Below, piece by piece: positions 55,680-64,000 of a stretch of 64,000 nt of DNA. Source of the DNA: Nemophila menziesii. Lineage: Eukaryota > Streptophyta > Magnoliopsida > Boraginales > Hydrophyllaceae. Position numbers and translations under genes: made by a program. Position 1 is the first letter of the stretch. Every line of letters starts with the position of its first letter. The stretch spans positions 16,354,001 through 16,418,000 of the forward strand of contig JARWIR010000008.1 of the NCBI GenBank assembly GCA_029959085.1, written 5' to 3'. Below the pieces are notes generated by a model. It made no database searches. It saw only the letters and a list, made by a program, of their open reading frames with translations, and was not told the DNA's origin.

Positions 55680-55960
55680 CACCCGCCGGCTAGCCGGTGA
55701 GATGATCGGGTATGTCGGTGGGTCAAAAAACTGCGACACGGTTCCCAAAATCAGGTTCACTACCGAGACGTAGAAAAATCAAAAATTGGCTGACCAGTAT
55801 GCCGCTCACAGGGCTGGTATGCCGGTGCGAGAAAAACCGTGGCACGGTGGGGGAAATCAGGTACAATGCCGAGAGCACTTAGGAAAAACCATGGGCGCGA
55901 GTGTCGACACGGTCTGGGATTGGTATGCCGGCCACAGGACTGGTATGCCGGCCGCCGCCG
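55680..55960 (+). repeat. Palindrome-rich intercistronic repeats, element D
   Basis: Repeated GCCGGCTAGCCGGTGAG, GGTATGCCGGTGCGAG and GGTATGCCGGCC motifs, with ACGGTGG/CCGAGA pairs between them. It is decayed relative to D2 but of the same kind and at the same place. Confidence 0.65.
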
Positions 55961-56371
55961 CTGGAAAGAAAAAAATTTCATTTTTTAGGTTAAAAGAAGA
56001 AGAGGTTAGTTGTATTCCGAATTTTTCAATCCTTTAAGCCTATTCTCTTCTTCGAACCTCTCCCAACTCCATTAAAGCTTCAATAAACCTTCCCCAAACA
56101 TCAAAACACTACCCAATCACCTAAAAAATATATCCAATCCTTTCTTTACATCATTATAAAGAAGATTCAAGCACCCAAATCATATCAAAACAATTTGAAT
56201 CCAAGAATCAAAAGCCTAAATTTTCCAATTTCACCAAACAATTTCTTAGATACGTATAAATCAAAGAATAATTCATCCTACCCATATAGATTATCATCAT
56301 AACACCTTTCCTAACCCAAATAAATCTTGTACATCCTATAATCAAGAGTTTCAGATTTCAAGAGTGGTTAA

Positions 56372-56390
56372 AGCTTTGAGTTGGAGGTTA
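56372..56390 (+). promoter_or_regulatory. Internal PPT-like tract before the extra ORF, element D
   Basis: AGCTTTGAGTTGGAGGTTA, a few bases upstream of ATG 56397, equivalent to the exact PPT copies in A and C. Confidence 0.5.
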
Positions 56391-56396
56391 ACTGAG

Positions 56397-57593
56397 ATGA
56401 CTAAAAGAACAGAAACATTATCCACTATTAGGGAGATGAATAAAAGTAAGGTATTGGGCTCTAATGAAAATAAATCAATTGAGAAAAGTTCAAGTTCCAA
56501 CATAAAGGGTAAAACAGGTCATGAGAAGAGAGGACAACTAGCTGTAGTAAATTCAATGGGCAAAAAGGTTCCAGCTTTCGTAAAGAAGACACCACAACCT
56601 CTACAGATCGAGAGTCCTACACCCAAAGAAAAAGAGGAGCTTCAAAGGCCTTGTTAGCTTCAGCTAAGAAACATCTACATGTACTACCTTTTGCTTATGA
56701 GAGAGTATTTCAAGAAGAAGTTGGTAAGGGTGAGTATAAGAGATTAGTGGAGATAGGAGATAGATTGGGTTGGTCTACGTTCATGGTAAGACGTTCAAAA
56801 TTATATGTTGAGTTAATTTCTGAATTCTATTTAGGCCTGTTAGCCGAGATAGTAAAGGTTGTGTTCCGATTAGAGGCAAGTTAGTTCCTTTTACAGTTGA
56901 AGAGATTCGAAACCACTTCCAGTTCAAGAAATTGGTCGGACCATGTAACTATAGAGAAGCGGTGGAAAATATCAAGACTTTCATTTGGAATCTACTTGTT
57001 GAGCATGTATTAGGCAAGGAGAAAGCGCAAACACATAAGGGAGAATTGAAGGCACCTTGGCGTTACAAATATCTCCAAGCGGATACAAGATTTTGGCACA
57101 ATTTTCTTTCACCTAATGTCTTTGGAAACACAAGAAATTCGGATGTACCTAAGAAGAACACAATCTTTTTGAATTGTATTTTAAGGGGAGAAGAAGTGGA
57201 TGTGGCACAGTTTATCTTTGAGGAGGTGATGCGATTTTAGATCCCTCCTACTTCGTTATTTAATGTGAAATATCCTACTATGATCACATGCCTTGTTCGG
57301 AAAGGGAATGTGATTCCGTGTGAAGAAGAGAAGCTAGAGTATAAGATGAGTAATAATATTGACAACACTTGGATCAAGAATTTTTTGAGAGGTGCGGGAA
57401 TTACACAAGTTTACAAAGAGGTTGGCGAGAAAAGATGGAGGAGCGATTGAATAAAATCGAAGCAACTCAAACTTTCTTGGCCAATGATGTGGCACAAATC
57501 AAAGCTAATCAAGTTCACATCATGACACTCCTGGAGCAATTAAAGAAATATCCAGTAAATCCTATCTTGGAGGTTGGTAATGCGAGGCAATAG
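56397..57593 (+). pseudogene. Extra ORF of element D (PF20167-like)
   Basis: ATG 56397 (MTKRTETLSTIREMNKSKVL). The domain has GWSTFMVRRSKLYVELISEF, IRGKLVPFTVEEIRNHFQF (after a frameshift), HKGELKAPWRYKYLQADTRF, CILRGEEVDVAQFIFEEVMRF and MITCLVRKGNVI, and a C-terminal helix LNKIEATQTFLANDVAQIKA. Frameshifts occur near 56650, 56880 and 57430, with a stop at 57238-57240. The ORF ends in the GCGAGGCAATAG hairpin at 57583-57598. No membrane segment; function unknown. Confidence 0.7.
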
Positions 57594-58613
57594 ACTCGAG
57601 AGCATGTTCTCTTTCTTCCTCACCATTTCTGTATATGCTTTATCTACTTGTTTTTAAGTTCTTTTTAGAGTCTTTTTCGATTCGAGGGGACACACACCAT
57701 TTTTTAGTTGGGGGTGTGGGGATTCGTTGTCTCTCATCTCCATTTTTATGTGATTTTCTGTTTTTTGGGATAAATTAATTTTTTTGATACATGGGATTTA
57801 GATGTAGAGTGTGTTTAATAGCCTGAGAGCATAAGCTCAGTAATTTAATGATTAAAAGTAGTATGTTTTGAGCTGTTTTATTTTGTATGCTTTGAGTATT
57901 TGCAGGAAAACACACATTGATAGTAAAGAAAAGATTAGTTAGCAATGCGATAGAAAGTATGTCCGATCTCAGGGAGCCATGAGTGGTGTGTAGGCCGTGA
58001 GATCCAAGCTAGTTCATAAACCCGTTTGATGAATGTGCTAAAGGTAAGAGAATGAAGAAATTGCATAGTTTAGAAAGTGATTAAGGCGGTTCTTTCATAA
58101 GTCCCTTGTTGCCTTTTAGCTTGCTGTCCAAATTATTATTTTATATCCTTCTCATCCCCTTCTAGCCTTTCTAAAGACTTTTTATTAGCCATGTTATAAG
58201 CCATATCCCTTTAGATTATATGACTTTTCTATATGACCCACACTCGAATCCCGATGCAGAGACAATTGTTCTAGAGCTTGAGTTTGGGGTGGTGGGTCCA
58301 CCATTATGGGAATTGTTATTGGGTTGGGAATTTTGAGCTTATTAATTGTGCTATGTTCTATACATTGATGATGATTCATATGTTTATTATATTGTAACCC
58401 TTTGTCGGGGTAAGAGTAACTAAAAAAAGCTGAAAAGCATGAAAAAGAAAAATATATATGTGAAAAAATTAGCATGACCTCTCAACATCAAAAGGTGAGT
58501 CATAGCTTGACAAAAGAAAAAAATTGATTTGAAACGAATACATATATTTGGACCATCAATGTGGAATTTTTTTATGTGAACATCTTTATGCTTTAATTGG
58601 GTTAGTGGGGATG
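57594..58613 (+). other. Element D 3' untranslated region (truncated)
   Basis: Nearly collinear with 62551-63540 of D2: a PPT-like TTAGTTGGGGGTGTGGGG (about 57703-57720), AGTTTGGGGTGGTGGGTCC and the CCACCATTAT hairpin arm (about 58280-58309), and CCCTTTGTCGGGGTAAGAG (about 58398-58416). It ends where the inverted C-type LTR piece starts. Confidence 0.7.
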
Positions 58614-58615
58614 TG

Positions 58616-59102
58616 GTGGGTCCTGGTGTGTTATTAAATTAAGTACAAAAGTAAAGGAACCACAATTACCGCAAGTGTACGGTTGTCCAAGTAATATTCG
58701 ATAAATCGAGTTCGTTCTCAGGGACGGATTAGGTTCAACTCCAGTATTAATCAGATAGCAAGAATAATTGTTTAACAAAACAGGAAAATAATAGATTTTT
58801 GTTTGGTTTTCTTAAAACTAAATATGCAAATAAATAAAGACTAAATTGAAATAAATAAAATCAAATAAAAGACTGACTTCAGATAAGAGAGATACTTGAG
58901 TCTCGCAAGGAATCCACCTAATCAATATAATCTATGCTTTGTTTAGGGGTAGAATTTGTATTAGTATATTAGTCAGGAATCTAATATCTCCTAGCCCACG
59001 TCAGGGTGGACCTAGAAGCTATCCTACGGTATTACAAACCCCGTCAGGGTGAATATAAGCTACTTTCAGATGAATACTATTTTACCTCTGTGGCTATGTA
59101 AA
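58616..59102 (-). mobile_element. Inverted C-type LTR fragment (R/U5 side)
   Basis: On the minus strand it ends AACACACCAGGACCCACCA, the C-type LTR 3' end, and matches about 490 bp of LTR C going inward to the TTACATAGCCA block. Its other border joins the gag of D2 directly. No PBS is next to it. The fragment carries the CCCCGTCAGGGTG-type motifs of this LTR. Confidence 0.75.
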
Positions 59103-59123
59103 TCATATGACTTTCGTCCATTG

Positions 59124-60435
59124 AAGGCTATCGAAGGAGGTGATTCCAATGCTGGGTTCGGAGCTTCTAAGGCTATCTGCCTTGAAATTGAAGAAAATAA
59201 GGAAGTACTGCATGCTGCCGAAAGTGCCGTAGAAGTGTACCGAAGAAAAACCAACCAAGTCTAGCCCCGTGGACTCTAACTGTTCTGAAGATGATGAGGA
59301 CAAAGATTCAGAAAAATTCAACTTTTTACAGCTTCTGAAAGATACGCAAGAAGAGATTAGATCGGTTATAAAGTTACAGGCTGGGCGAGCTAAAGAGAAA
59401 GAGGAAGAAGCCTCAAAAGAGAAAGTTGAAGTTGCACCTGCTGTGCAAGAAAAGAAAGAAGGAGAGAAGGTGGAATCGCCACCAATTGTTCAACCAGTGT
59501 CACAAACTATTCGATAAAAATCCGAAGGGTGACATTGAACTCAAGACATTTGTAGAGGCGTACACTCCTGAAAATATCAACACCCAAATCCTTGAGATTG
59601 CGAAGAAAGGGCTTACACCGCAACAAGTTTTTACGCAAGTTATTCTAGAGAAAGAAGCGAGTGTAGAAGGAAAGAGAGAGACTGTGAGAGTCTCAAGAAG
59701 AGTAGAAAAAGAGTTACCACTGAAGCTCAAAGATCCTAGAAGCTTTAATCTTCCTATACAAATAAATGGTATGCTCAAGGTGAAAGCTATGTGCGATGTG
59801 GGTTCAGGTGTGAATCTTATATCTGTGTTCGATAGGCTTGGACTTCAGATTCAGAGAAAGCTCTAGTGAAGTTGCAGTTTGCTGACAAATCAGTTACCAA
59901 GACATGGGGAACAGTGGAGGACGTTCTTGTCCGATCAGGTAATATCACCGTCCCTACTGACTTTGTTATACTGGATTTTGATGCAGATAAGCAGGTTCCA
60001 ATCATACTTGGAAGGCCTTTCATGGCCACAAGTCAGAGCATAATCAACATCCAAGAAGGGACGATTACCCTTCATGCTAAAAACGAATGCGAGACATTCT
60101 ATGTCTGGGGTAAGAAACCAAGGAAGTCAGATCCCACCGTTCCTATCATCCACAACCTTTCACATCACAAAGTCCCTAAAGAGAATATCCATGAAAAGCC
60201 TGTGGATATTGAGCCGAACATTGAGTTTGGGGTCGGCCATGAAGTTCTATGGAAAGCCCATAAACCAGAGAATAGGCCACGAGGTTACCAAGACTCGTGG
60301 ATGGGACCATTCAAAGTCACTAAAGTTGTTTTAGCTAAGGTGATAGAGATCAGGCCTAAGAAGGGCATTAAGAACAGATTAGTTGACGTTCATAGCCTTG
60401 CTCGTTGTTGGGGAGGCTATATTCGCAAATCTTGA
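59124..60435 (+). pseudogene. Element D2 gag C-terminus, protease and GPY/F-like tail
   Basis: Acidic linker (EDDEDKDSEKFNFLQLLKDT), then LKLKDPRSFNLPIQINGML, CDVGSGVNL (with a deletion that removes MPK and shifts the frame near 59822), FVILDFDADKQVPIILGRPF, VGHEVLWKAHKPENRPRG, SWMGPFKVTKVVLAKVIEI and VDVHSLARCWGGYIRKS. From 59866 to 60435 the frame is fully open through the protease-to-tail joint, so the fusion is not an artefact of decay. Confidence 0.75.
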
Positions 60436-60446
60436 TAGAGGTAACG

Positions 60447-60465
60447 CGTCTAACTTTAAAAGACG
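60447..60465 (+). other. Hairpin after the protease-cistron stop, element D2
   Basis: CGTCT AACTTTAAA AGACG, 11 bases after the stop codon, followed by GTTGT ACGAGAG ACAAC. Confidence 0.55.
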
Positions 60466-60649
60466 TTAAATAAAAGTGTTGTACGAGAGACAACCCGCAA
60501 TTTTTTATGTTTTTGTGTTTTTAATTCATGTTTAGTTTAGTTGTTTTTAGTTGATATTGCATATTTGAGAAAGGTATTAGTGTCTTTGATGTTCAGGTAT
60601 TAAAGAAATCGAGTTTGGGAGGAAAAACAATTTTTTTAGACATATTCTG

Positions 60650-60895
60650 ACCTGACCACCGGTATGCCGGTCACACGACCGGTAAGCCGGCAGGTCAAAA
60701 CCACGAGCCCTCGGGTACACGTCTCGGATTCTTTGGCGAGAGTTGATTTTCGAAATCTGACCGGACCGGTATGCCGGTTAGACAAAAACACGAGGCCTCG
60801 GGTTCACGAATAGGGTTTTTTCCGAGGATGAGTTTTCAAGAGAGCAGCGCACCGGCATGCCGGCCCATACCGCCGGTAAGCCGGTCAGCGCCGCT
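60650..60895 (+). repeat. Palindrome-rich intercistronic repeats, element D2
   Basis: Best preserved copy: ACCGGTATGCCGGTCACACG, ACCGGTAAGCCGGCAGGTC, GACCGGACCGGTATGCCGG, ACCGGCATGCCGGCCC and GCCGGTAAGCCGGTC, spaced by ACGAGCCCTCGGGT or ACGAGGCCTCGGGT. Confidence 0.75.
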
Positions 60896-61311
60896 GGAGA
60901 GAGAGAAAAAAGTTGTGTTTTTCAGTATAAAAAGAAGAGGAGGTTAGTCTAGTACGAATTTTACAATCCTTAAGTCTCTCTTTCTTTTCCAAACCTCTCC
61001 CAACTCCATTAAAGCTTCATCAAACCTTCCCCAAACATCAAAACACTACCCAATCACCATAAAAACACATCAAATCTTCTCTCCACATCATTACAAATAA
61101 GATTCAACCACGCAAATCTTACCAAAACACATTGAATCGAAGAATCAAAAGCTTAAATTTCAGAAATTCATCCTACAAATTTCTTAGATCCATGCCAATC
61201 CGAGAAGAATCCATCTTACCCATATAGAGAATCATCATCAAAACACCTTTCGTAACCCAAATAAAGCTTGTACAACCAATAATCAAGAGTTTCAAATTTC
61301 AAGAGTGGTTA

Positions 61312-61330
61312 AAGCTTTGAGTTGGAGGTT
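61312..61330 (+). promoter_or_regulatory. Internal PPT-like tract before the extra ORF, element D2
   Basis: AAGCTTTGAGTTGGAGGTT, 7 bases before ATG 61338; same place and sequence as in D. Confidence 0.5.
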
Positions 61331-61337
61331 AATTGAG

Positions 61338-62548
61338 ATGAATAAGAGTACAGAGACATTATCTACTAAGAGGGAGATGAAGAAAAGCAAGGCATTGGGT
61401 TCTATTGAGAAGAAATCAAGTGAGAAAAGTTCTGGTTCCAACACAAAGAATAAAATAGATATTGTAAAGAGAGGTGAGCTAGCTGCGTTTGATTCAAAGG
61501 GAAAAAGGGTTAACCTTTTTGTGAAGAAGACAACACAACCTCTCCAATTCAAAGGTCCTACACCCAAAGAAAAAGAGAAAGCTTCAAAGGCCATGATAGA
61601 TTTTGCAGAAAAACAATTAAAGGAACTACCTTTTGCTTATGAGAGAGTATTTGATGAAGAATTTGGTAAAGGAGAGTACAAGAAGTTCTTGGAGCTTGGT
61701 GAAAGATTGGGTTGGTCTTCATTCATGGTAAGAAGCTCTGATTTATGTCATGAGTTAGATTTAGATTTCTATTTAGGCCTCTTTAGCCGAGATAGTGGAG
61801 GTTGTGTTCCAGTTTGAGGAAAGTTAGTTCCTTTTACAGTTGAAGAGATTAGAAACCACTTCCAGGTTAAGAAATTGGTTGGACCATGCAATTATAGAGA
61901 AGCGGTGGATAGACAAAGAATCTTCGATTGGAATTTACTTTTTGAGCATGTTTTAGACAAGGAGAAAGTGCAATCACATAAGGGAGAATTGAAGGCACCT
62001 TGGCCTTACAAATATCTTCAATAGGATGCTAAAGTTTGGCACAATTTCCTTTTCCCTAACGTATTTGGAAACACAAGAATTTGGGACATAAGTAAAAAGA
62101 ACGTTTTGGTTTTTAATTGTATTTTGAGAGGAGAAGAAGTGGATGTGTCACAGTTGATCTTTAAGAAGGTGATGCGATTTTTGGTCTCTCCTACCTCGGT
62201 TTATAATGTGAAATATCCTACTATGATCACGTGTCTTGTGCGAAAAGCTAATGTAATTTTGGGTGAAGAAGAGAAACTGGAGTTTAAAAAGAGTAACATT
62301 ATTAACGATGCTTGGATTATGAAAGTCTTGAGAGGAGCGTGATTTACGCAAGTCTCAAATGAAGAAAAGGATAAAAGTTGGCAAGAGAAGCTGGAGGATC
62401 GTTTAATTAAAGTCGAAGCAGCTCAAACTTCTTTAGCCAATGATGTGGCACAAATCAAAGCCAATCAAGTGCACATCATGACACTCCTTGAGCAATTAAA
62501 GAAAGATCCAGCAAATCCTATCTTGGATGTCGATAATGCGAGGCAATA
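61338..62548 (+). pseudogene. Extra ORF of element D2 (PF20167-like)
   Basis: ATG 61338 (MNKSTETLSTKREMKKSKAL). One frame nearly throughout: FAYERVFDEEFGKGEYKKF, GWSSFMVRSSDLCHELDLDF, GCVPV, stop (61815-61817), GKLVPFTVEEIRNHFQVKKL, KGELKAPWPYKYLQ, stop (near 62023), CILRGEEVDVSQLIFKKVMRF, MITCLVRKANVILGEEEKLE, a stop (62340-62342), and a C-terminal helix VEAAQTSLANDVAQIKANQV ending DVDNARQ. Because only three point stops separate it from an open frame, this copy shows the protein best: a basic N-terminus, a globular PF20167-like core and a short coiled tail. Confidence 0.75.
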
Positions 62549-62554
62549 GCCTCG
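62539..62554 (+). other. Hairpin over the extra-ORF stop codon
   Basis: CGAGGCAATAGCCTCG: a six-base-pair stem with AATA loop that includes the TAG stop. The same sequence is in B (34278-34293) and, with one mismatch, in D (57583-57598). Confidence 0.6.
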
Positions 62555-64000
62555 AAAGTATGTTCTCTTTCTGCCTTACCATTTCTGTAAATATGTTATC
62601 TGCTAATTTTAATTTCTTTTTCGAGTCGTGGGGACACGGCTCATTTTTGAGTTGGGGGTGTGGGGATTCGTTGTCTCTCATCTCCATTTTTCTGTTTTTA
62701 GGTAGAAATTAAAATTTTTGATACATGGGAATTAGATGTAGAGTGTGTTTAATAGCTTGAAAGCATAAGCTCAGTAAGTTAATGATAGTAAGTAGTATGT
62801 TTATGAGCTATTTTATTTTGTATGCTTAGAGTATTTGCAGGAAAACAAAGATTGATAGTAAAGAAAAGATTAGTAAGCAATGCGATAGAAAGTATGTTCG
62901 ATCTCAGGGAGCCTTGAGTAGAGTGTAGGCCGTGAGATCCAAGCTAGTTGATAAACCCATTTGATGAACGTGTTAAAGGTAAGAGAATGACAAAATTGCA
63001 TAGTTTAGAAAGTGATTAAGGCTGTTCTTTCATAAACCCCTTGTTTCCTTTTAGCTTGTTGTCCATTTAATATTTTATATCCTTCTCAGCCCCTTCTAGC
63101 CTTTCTAAAGCATTTTTATTTAACCACATTATAAGCCATATCCCTTTAGATTATAGGACTTTTCCATATGACCCGCACTCGAATCACGATGCATAGACAA
63201 TTGTTTTAGAGCTTGAGTTTGGGGTGGTGGGTCCACCATTATGGGAATTGTTATCGGGTTGGGATTTTTGAGCTTATCAATTATGCTCTGTTATTATATT
63301 TATGATGATTCACAGGTTTATATTGTAACCCTTTGTCGGGGTAATAGTAAATGAAAAAAGCCGAAAAGCATGAAAAGAAAGAAAAAATCTATGAAAAAAA
63401 ATATAGCGTGATATCTCAACATCAAAAAGAGAGTCATAGCTATACACAAAAAAAAAGTGATTTGAAAAGAATATATATTTAGACCGGCAAAGAGGAATTT
63501 TTATGTGAACATCTTTATGCTTTAATTGGGTTATGGGGGATGCTACTTTGCGCATCAAGAAAGTCATTAGGTTGAGTGAGAAATGTTTTATGAGAGTAAC
63601 TCAAGCTCTAGGGCGATTCGTTGATGGCTAGTGAGGAGAGCGCCAAAAGCTCACTCTAAATTATCCAAATATACTTATTTTACCGTCCCTAAGCCAACAT
63701 TACAACCTTAAAGACCTTTTGATTCTTTGCTATGTGATCTAGAAATGATTGAGACAATCGAGAGTAGTTAAGTGGGTCTTTGGATACTAGTGAAGTTCGA
63801 TGAACAATCTATAGCTTCTTTTGTGAACTGAGTAAAGTTCCTCTCTTTCTTACATTGCGAAGCTAATCTAATCTTGAATTCAAGCCGTGTTGATTGTAAA
63901 TATGAGAAGTATACAGGTATGTAGTTTGTGAATATTATTACATGAAATTTTCTGAGTAGTTGCTTTATGTCTATTCTATATATTCTGCTATCTTTCTTTC
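62555..64000 (+). other. Element D2 3' untranslated region, to window end
   Basis: Contains a PPT-like TTTTTGAGTTGGGGGTGTGG (about 62644-62663), AGTTTGGGGTGGTGGGTCC plus CCACCATTATGGG (about 63217-63246), CCCTTTGTCGGGGTAATAG (about 63331-63349), and the block also found at 35165-35680 of B and, inverted, at 15900-16240 of A. The PPT and 3' LTR must lie just beyond the window. Confidence 0.7.

Larger units (their letters stand above)
51086..58613 (+). mobile_element. Element D: non-autonomous Athila-like retrotransposon, 3' LTR missing
   Basis: Order: LTR, PBS, gag, protease with GPY/F-like tail, palindromic region, extra ORF and 3' UTR, broken in the 3' UTR at about 58613 by an inverted C-type LTR piece. 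It inserted into the integrase region of element E. It has many stops and frameshifts. It is closely related to elements A and D2 in coding parts, while its LTR is nearer to the B type. Confidence 0.85.
59103..64000 (+). mobile_element. Element D2: 5'-truncated relative of element D
   Basis: Starts in the gag-protease linker (LKAIEGGDSNAGFGASKAIC) and continues through protease, GPY/F-like tail, palindromic region, extra ORF and 3' UTR to the window end. It lacks LTR, PBS and capsid. Its sequence is closer to element A in several blocks (for example SWMGPF...CWGGYIRKS). Confidence 0.85.

Noticed and set aside
55786..56037. Frame across the palindromic repeats of element D
   Set aside because: It is not conserved in A, C or D2; openness comes from the GC-rich repeats.
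1..64000. CRISPR arrays, bacterial operons, ribosomal RNA genes
   Set aside because: None seen; the window is plant nuclear DNA and the repeats belong to transposable elements.

Overview
This is nuclear DNA of a flowering plant, most likely a eudicot. It is AT-rich, has introns, and carries a UPF0481/DUF247 family gene (known only from plants), plant-type L1 LINEs with an RNase H domain, a tRNA-like SINE, a CACTA-like transposon end, and Athila-like Ty3/gypsy retrotransposons primed by tRNA-Asp. I cannot name the species. Only one host gene looks intact (the UPF0481 gene, 3421-5128). Nearly everything else is mobile-element sequence at different stages of decay, as in a heterochromatic or pericentromeric region.

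Layout. 1-2990: two head-to-tail decayed LINE 3' ends. 3421-5128: two-exon UPF0481 gene. 5.2-7.9 kb: little recognisable. 7.9-11.4 kb: same-strand fragments of three unrelated host genes with introns (ubiquitin-specific protease, STE20/GCK-like kinase, RPA2), an inserted SINE, and then subterminal repeats and a CACTA-like terminus; this looks like the right side of a gene-capturing (Pack-type) transposon. 11.45-13.4 kb: LINE ORF1 remnant carrying a MITE-like insertion. 13.46-23.8 kb: element A (minus strand). 23.8-25.36 kb: truncated LTR C1. 25.40-34.08 kb: element C (plus strand), complete with a 5-bp target duplication and nested in element B, whose 3' end runs to 37.22 kb. 37.22-38.9 kb: Ty1/copia 3' end. 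39.5-40.7 kb: local tandem repeats. 41.0-47.0 kb: nearly full-length two-ORF LINE (minus strand). 48.6-49.1 kb: hAT-like MITE remnant. 49.26-51.09 kb: element E, an Athila-type pol (RT, RNase H, integrase zinc finger) interrupted by element D (51.09-58.61 kb). 58.61-59.10 kb: inverted LTR-C piece joined to a second, 5'-truncated element D2, which runs off the window at 64,000.

Main observation. Elements A, C, D and D2 share an architecture without a polymerase: LTR - tRNA-Asp-type PBS - gag with a C-X2-C-X4-H-X4-C knuckle - aspartic protease fused directly to a GPY/F-like integrase tail - covarying hairpin - palindrome-rich intercistronic region - a copy of the polypurine tract - an extra ORF of the plant transposon type (Transposase_32/PF20167-like) - long 3' UTR with conserved hairpins - PPT - LTR. 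Reverse transcriptase, RNase H and the integrase core are absent at the same place in families with diverged sequence, and the fusion stays open through the junction. This suggests a lineage of gag-protease retroelements mobilised in trans by an Athila polymerase such as element E, rather than independent deletions. The present copies all carry stops or frameshifts and are probably immobile.
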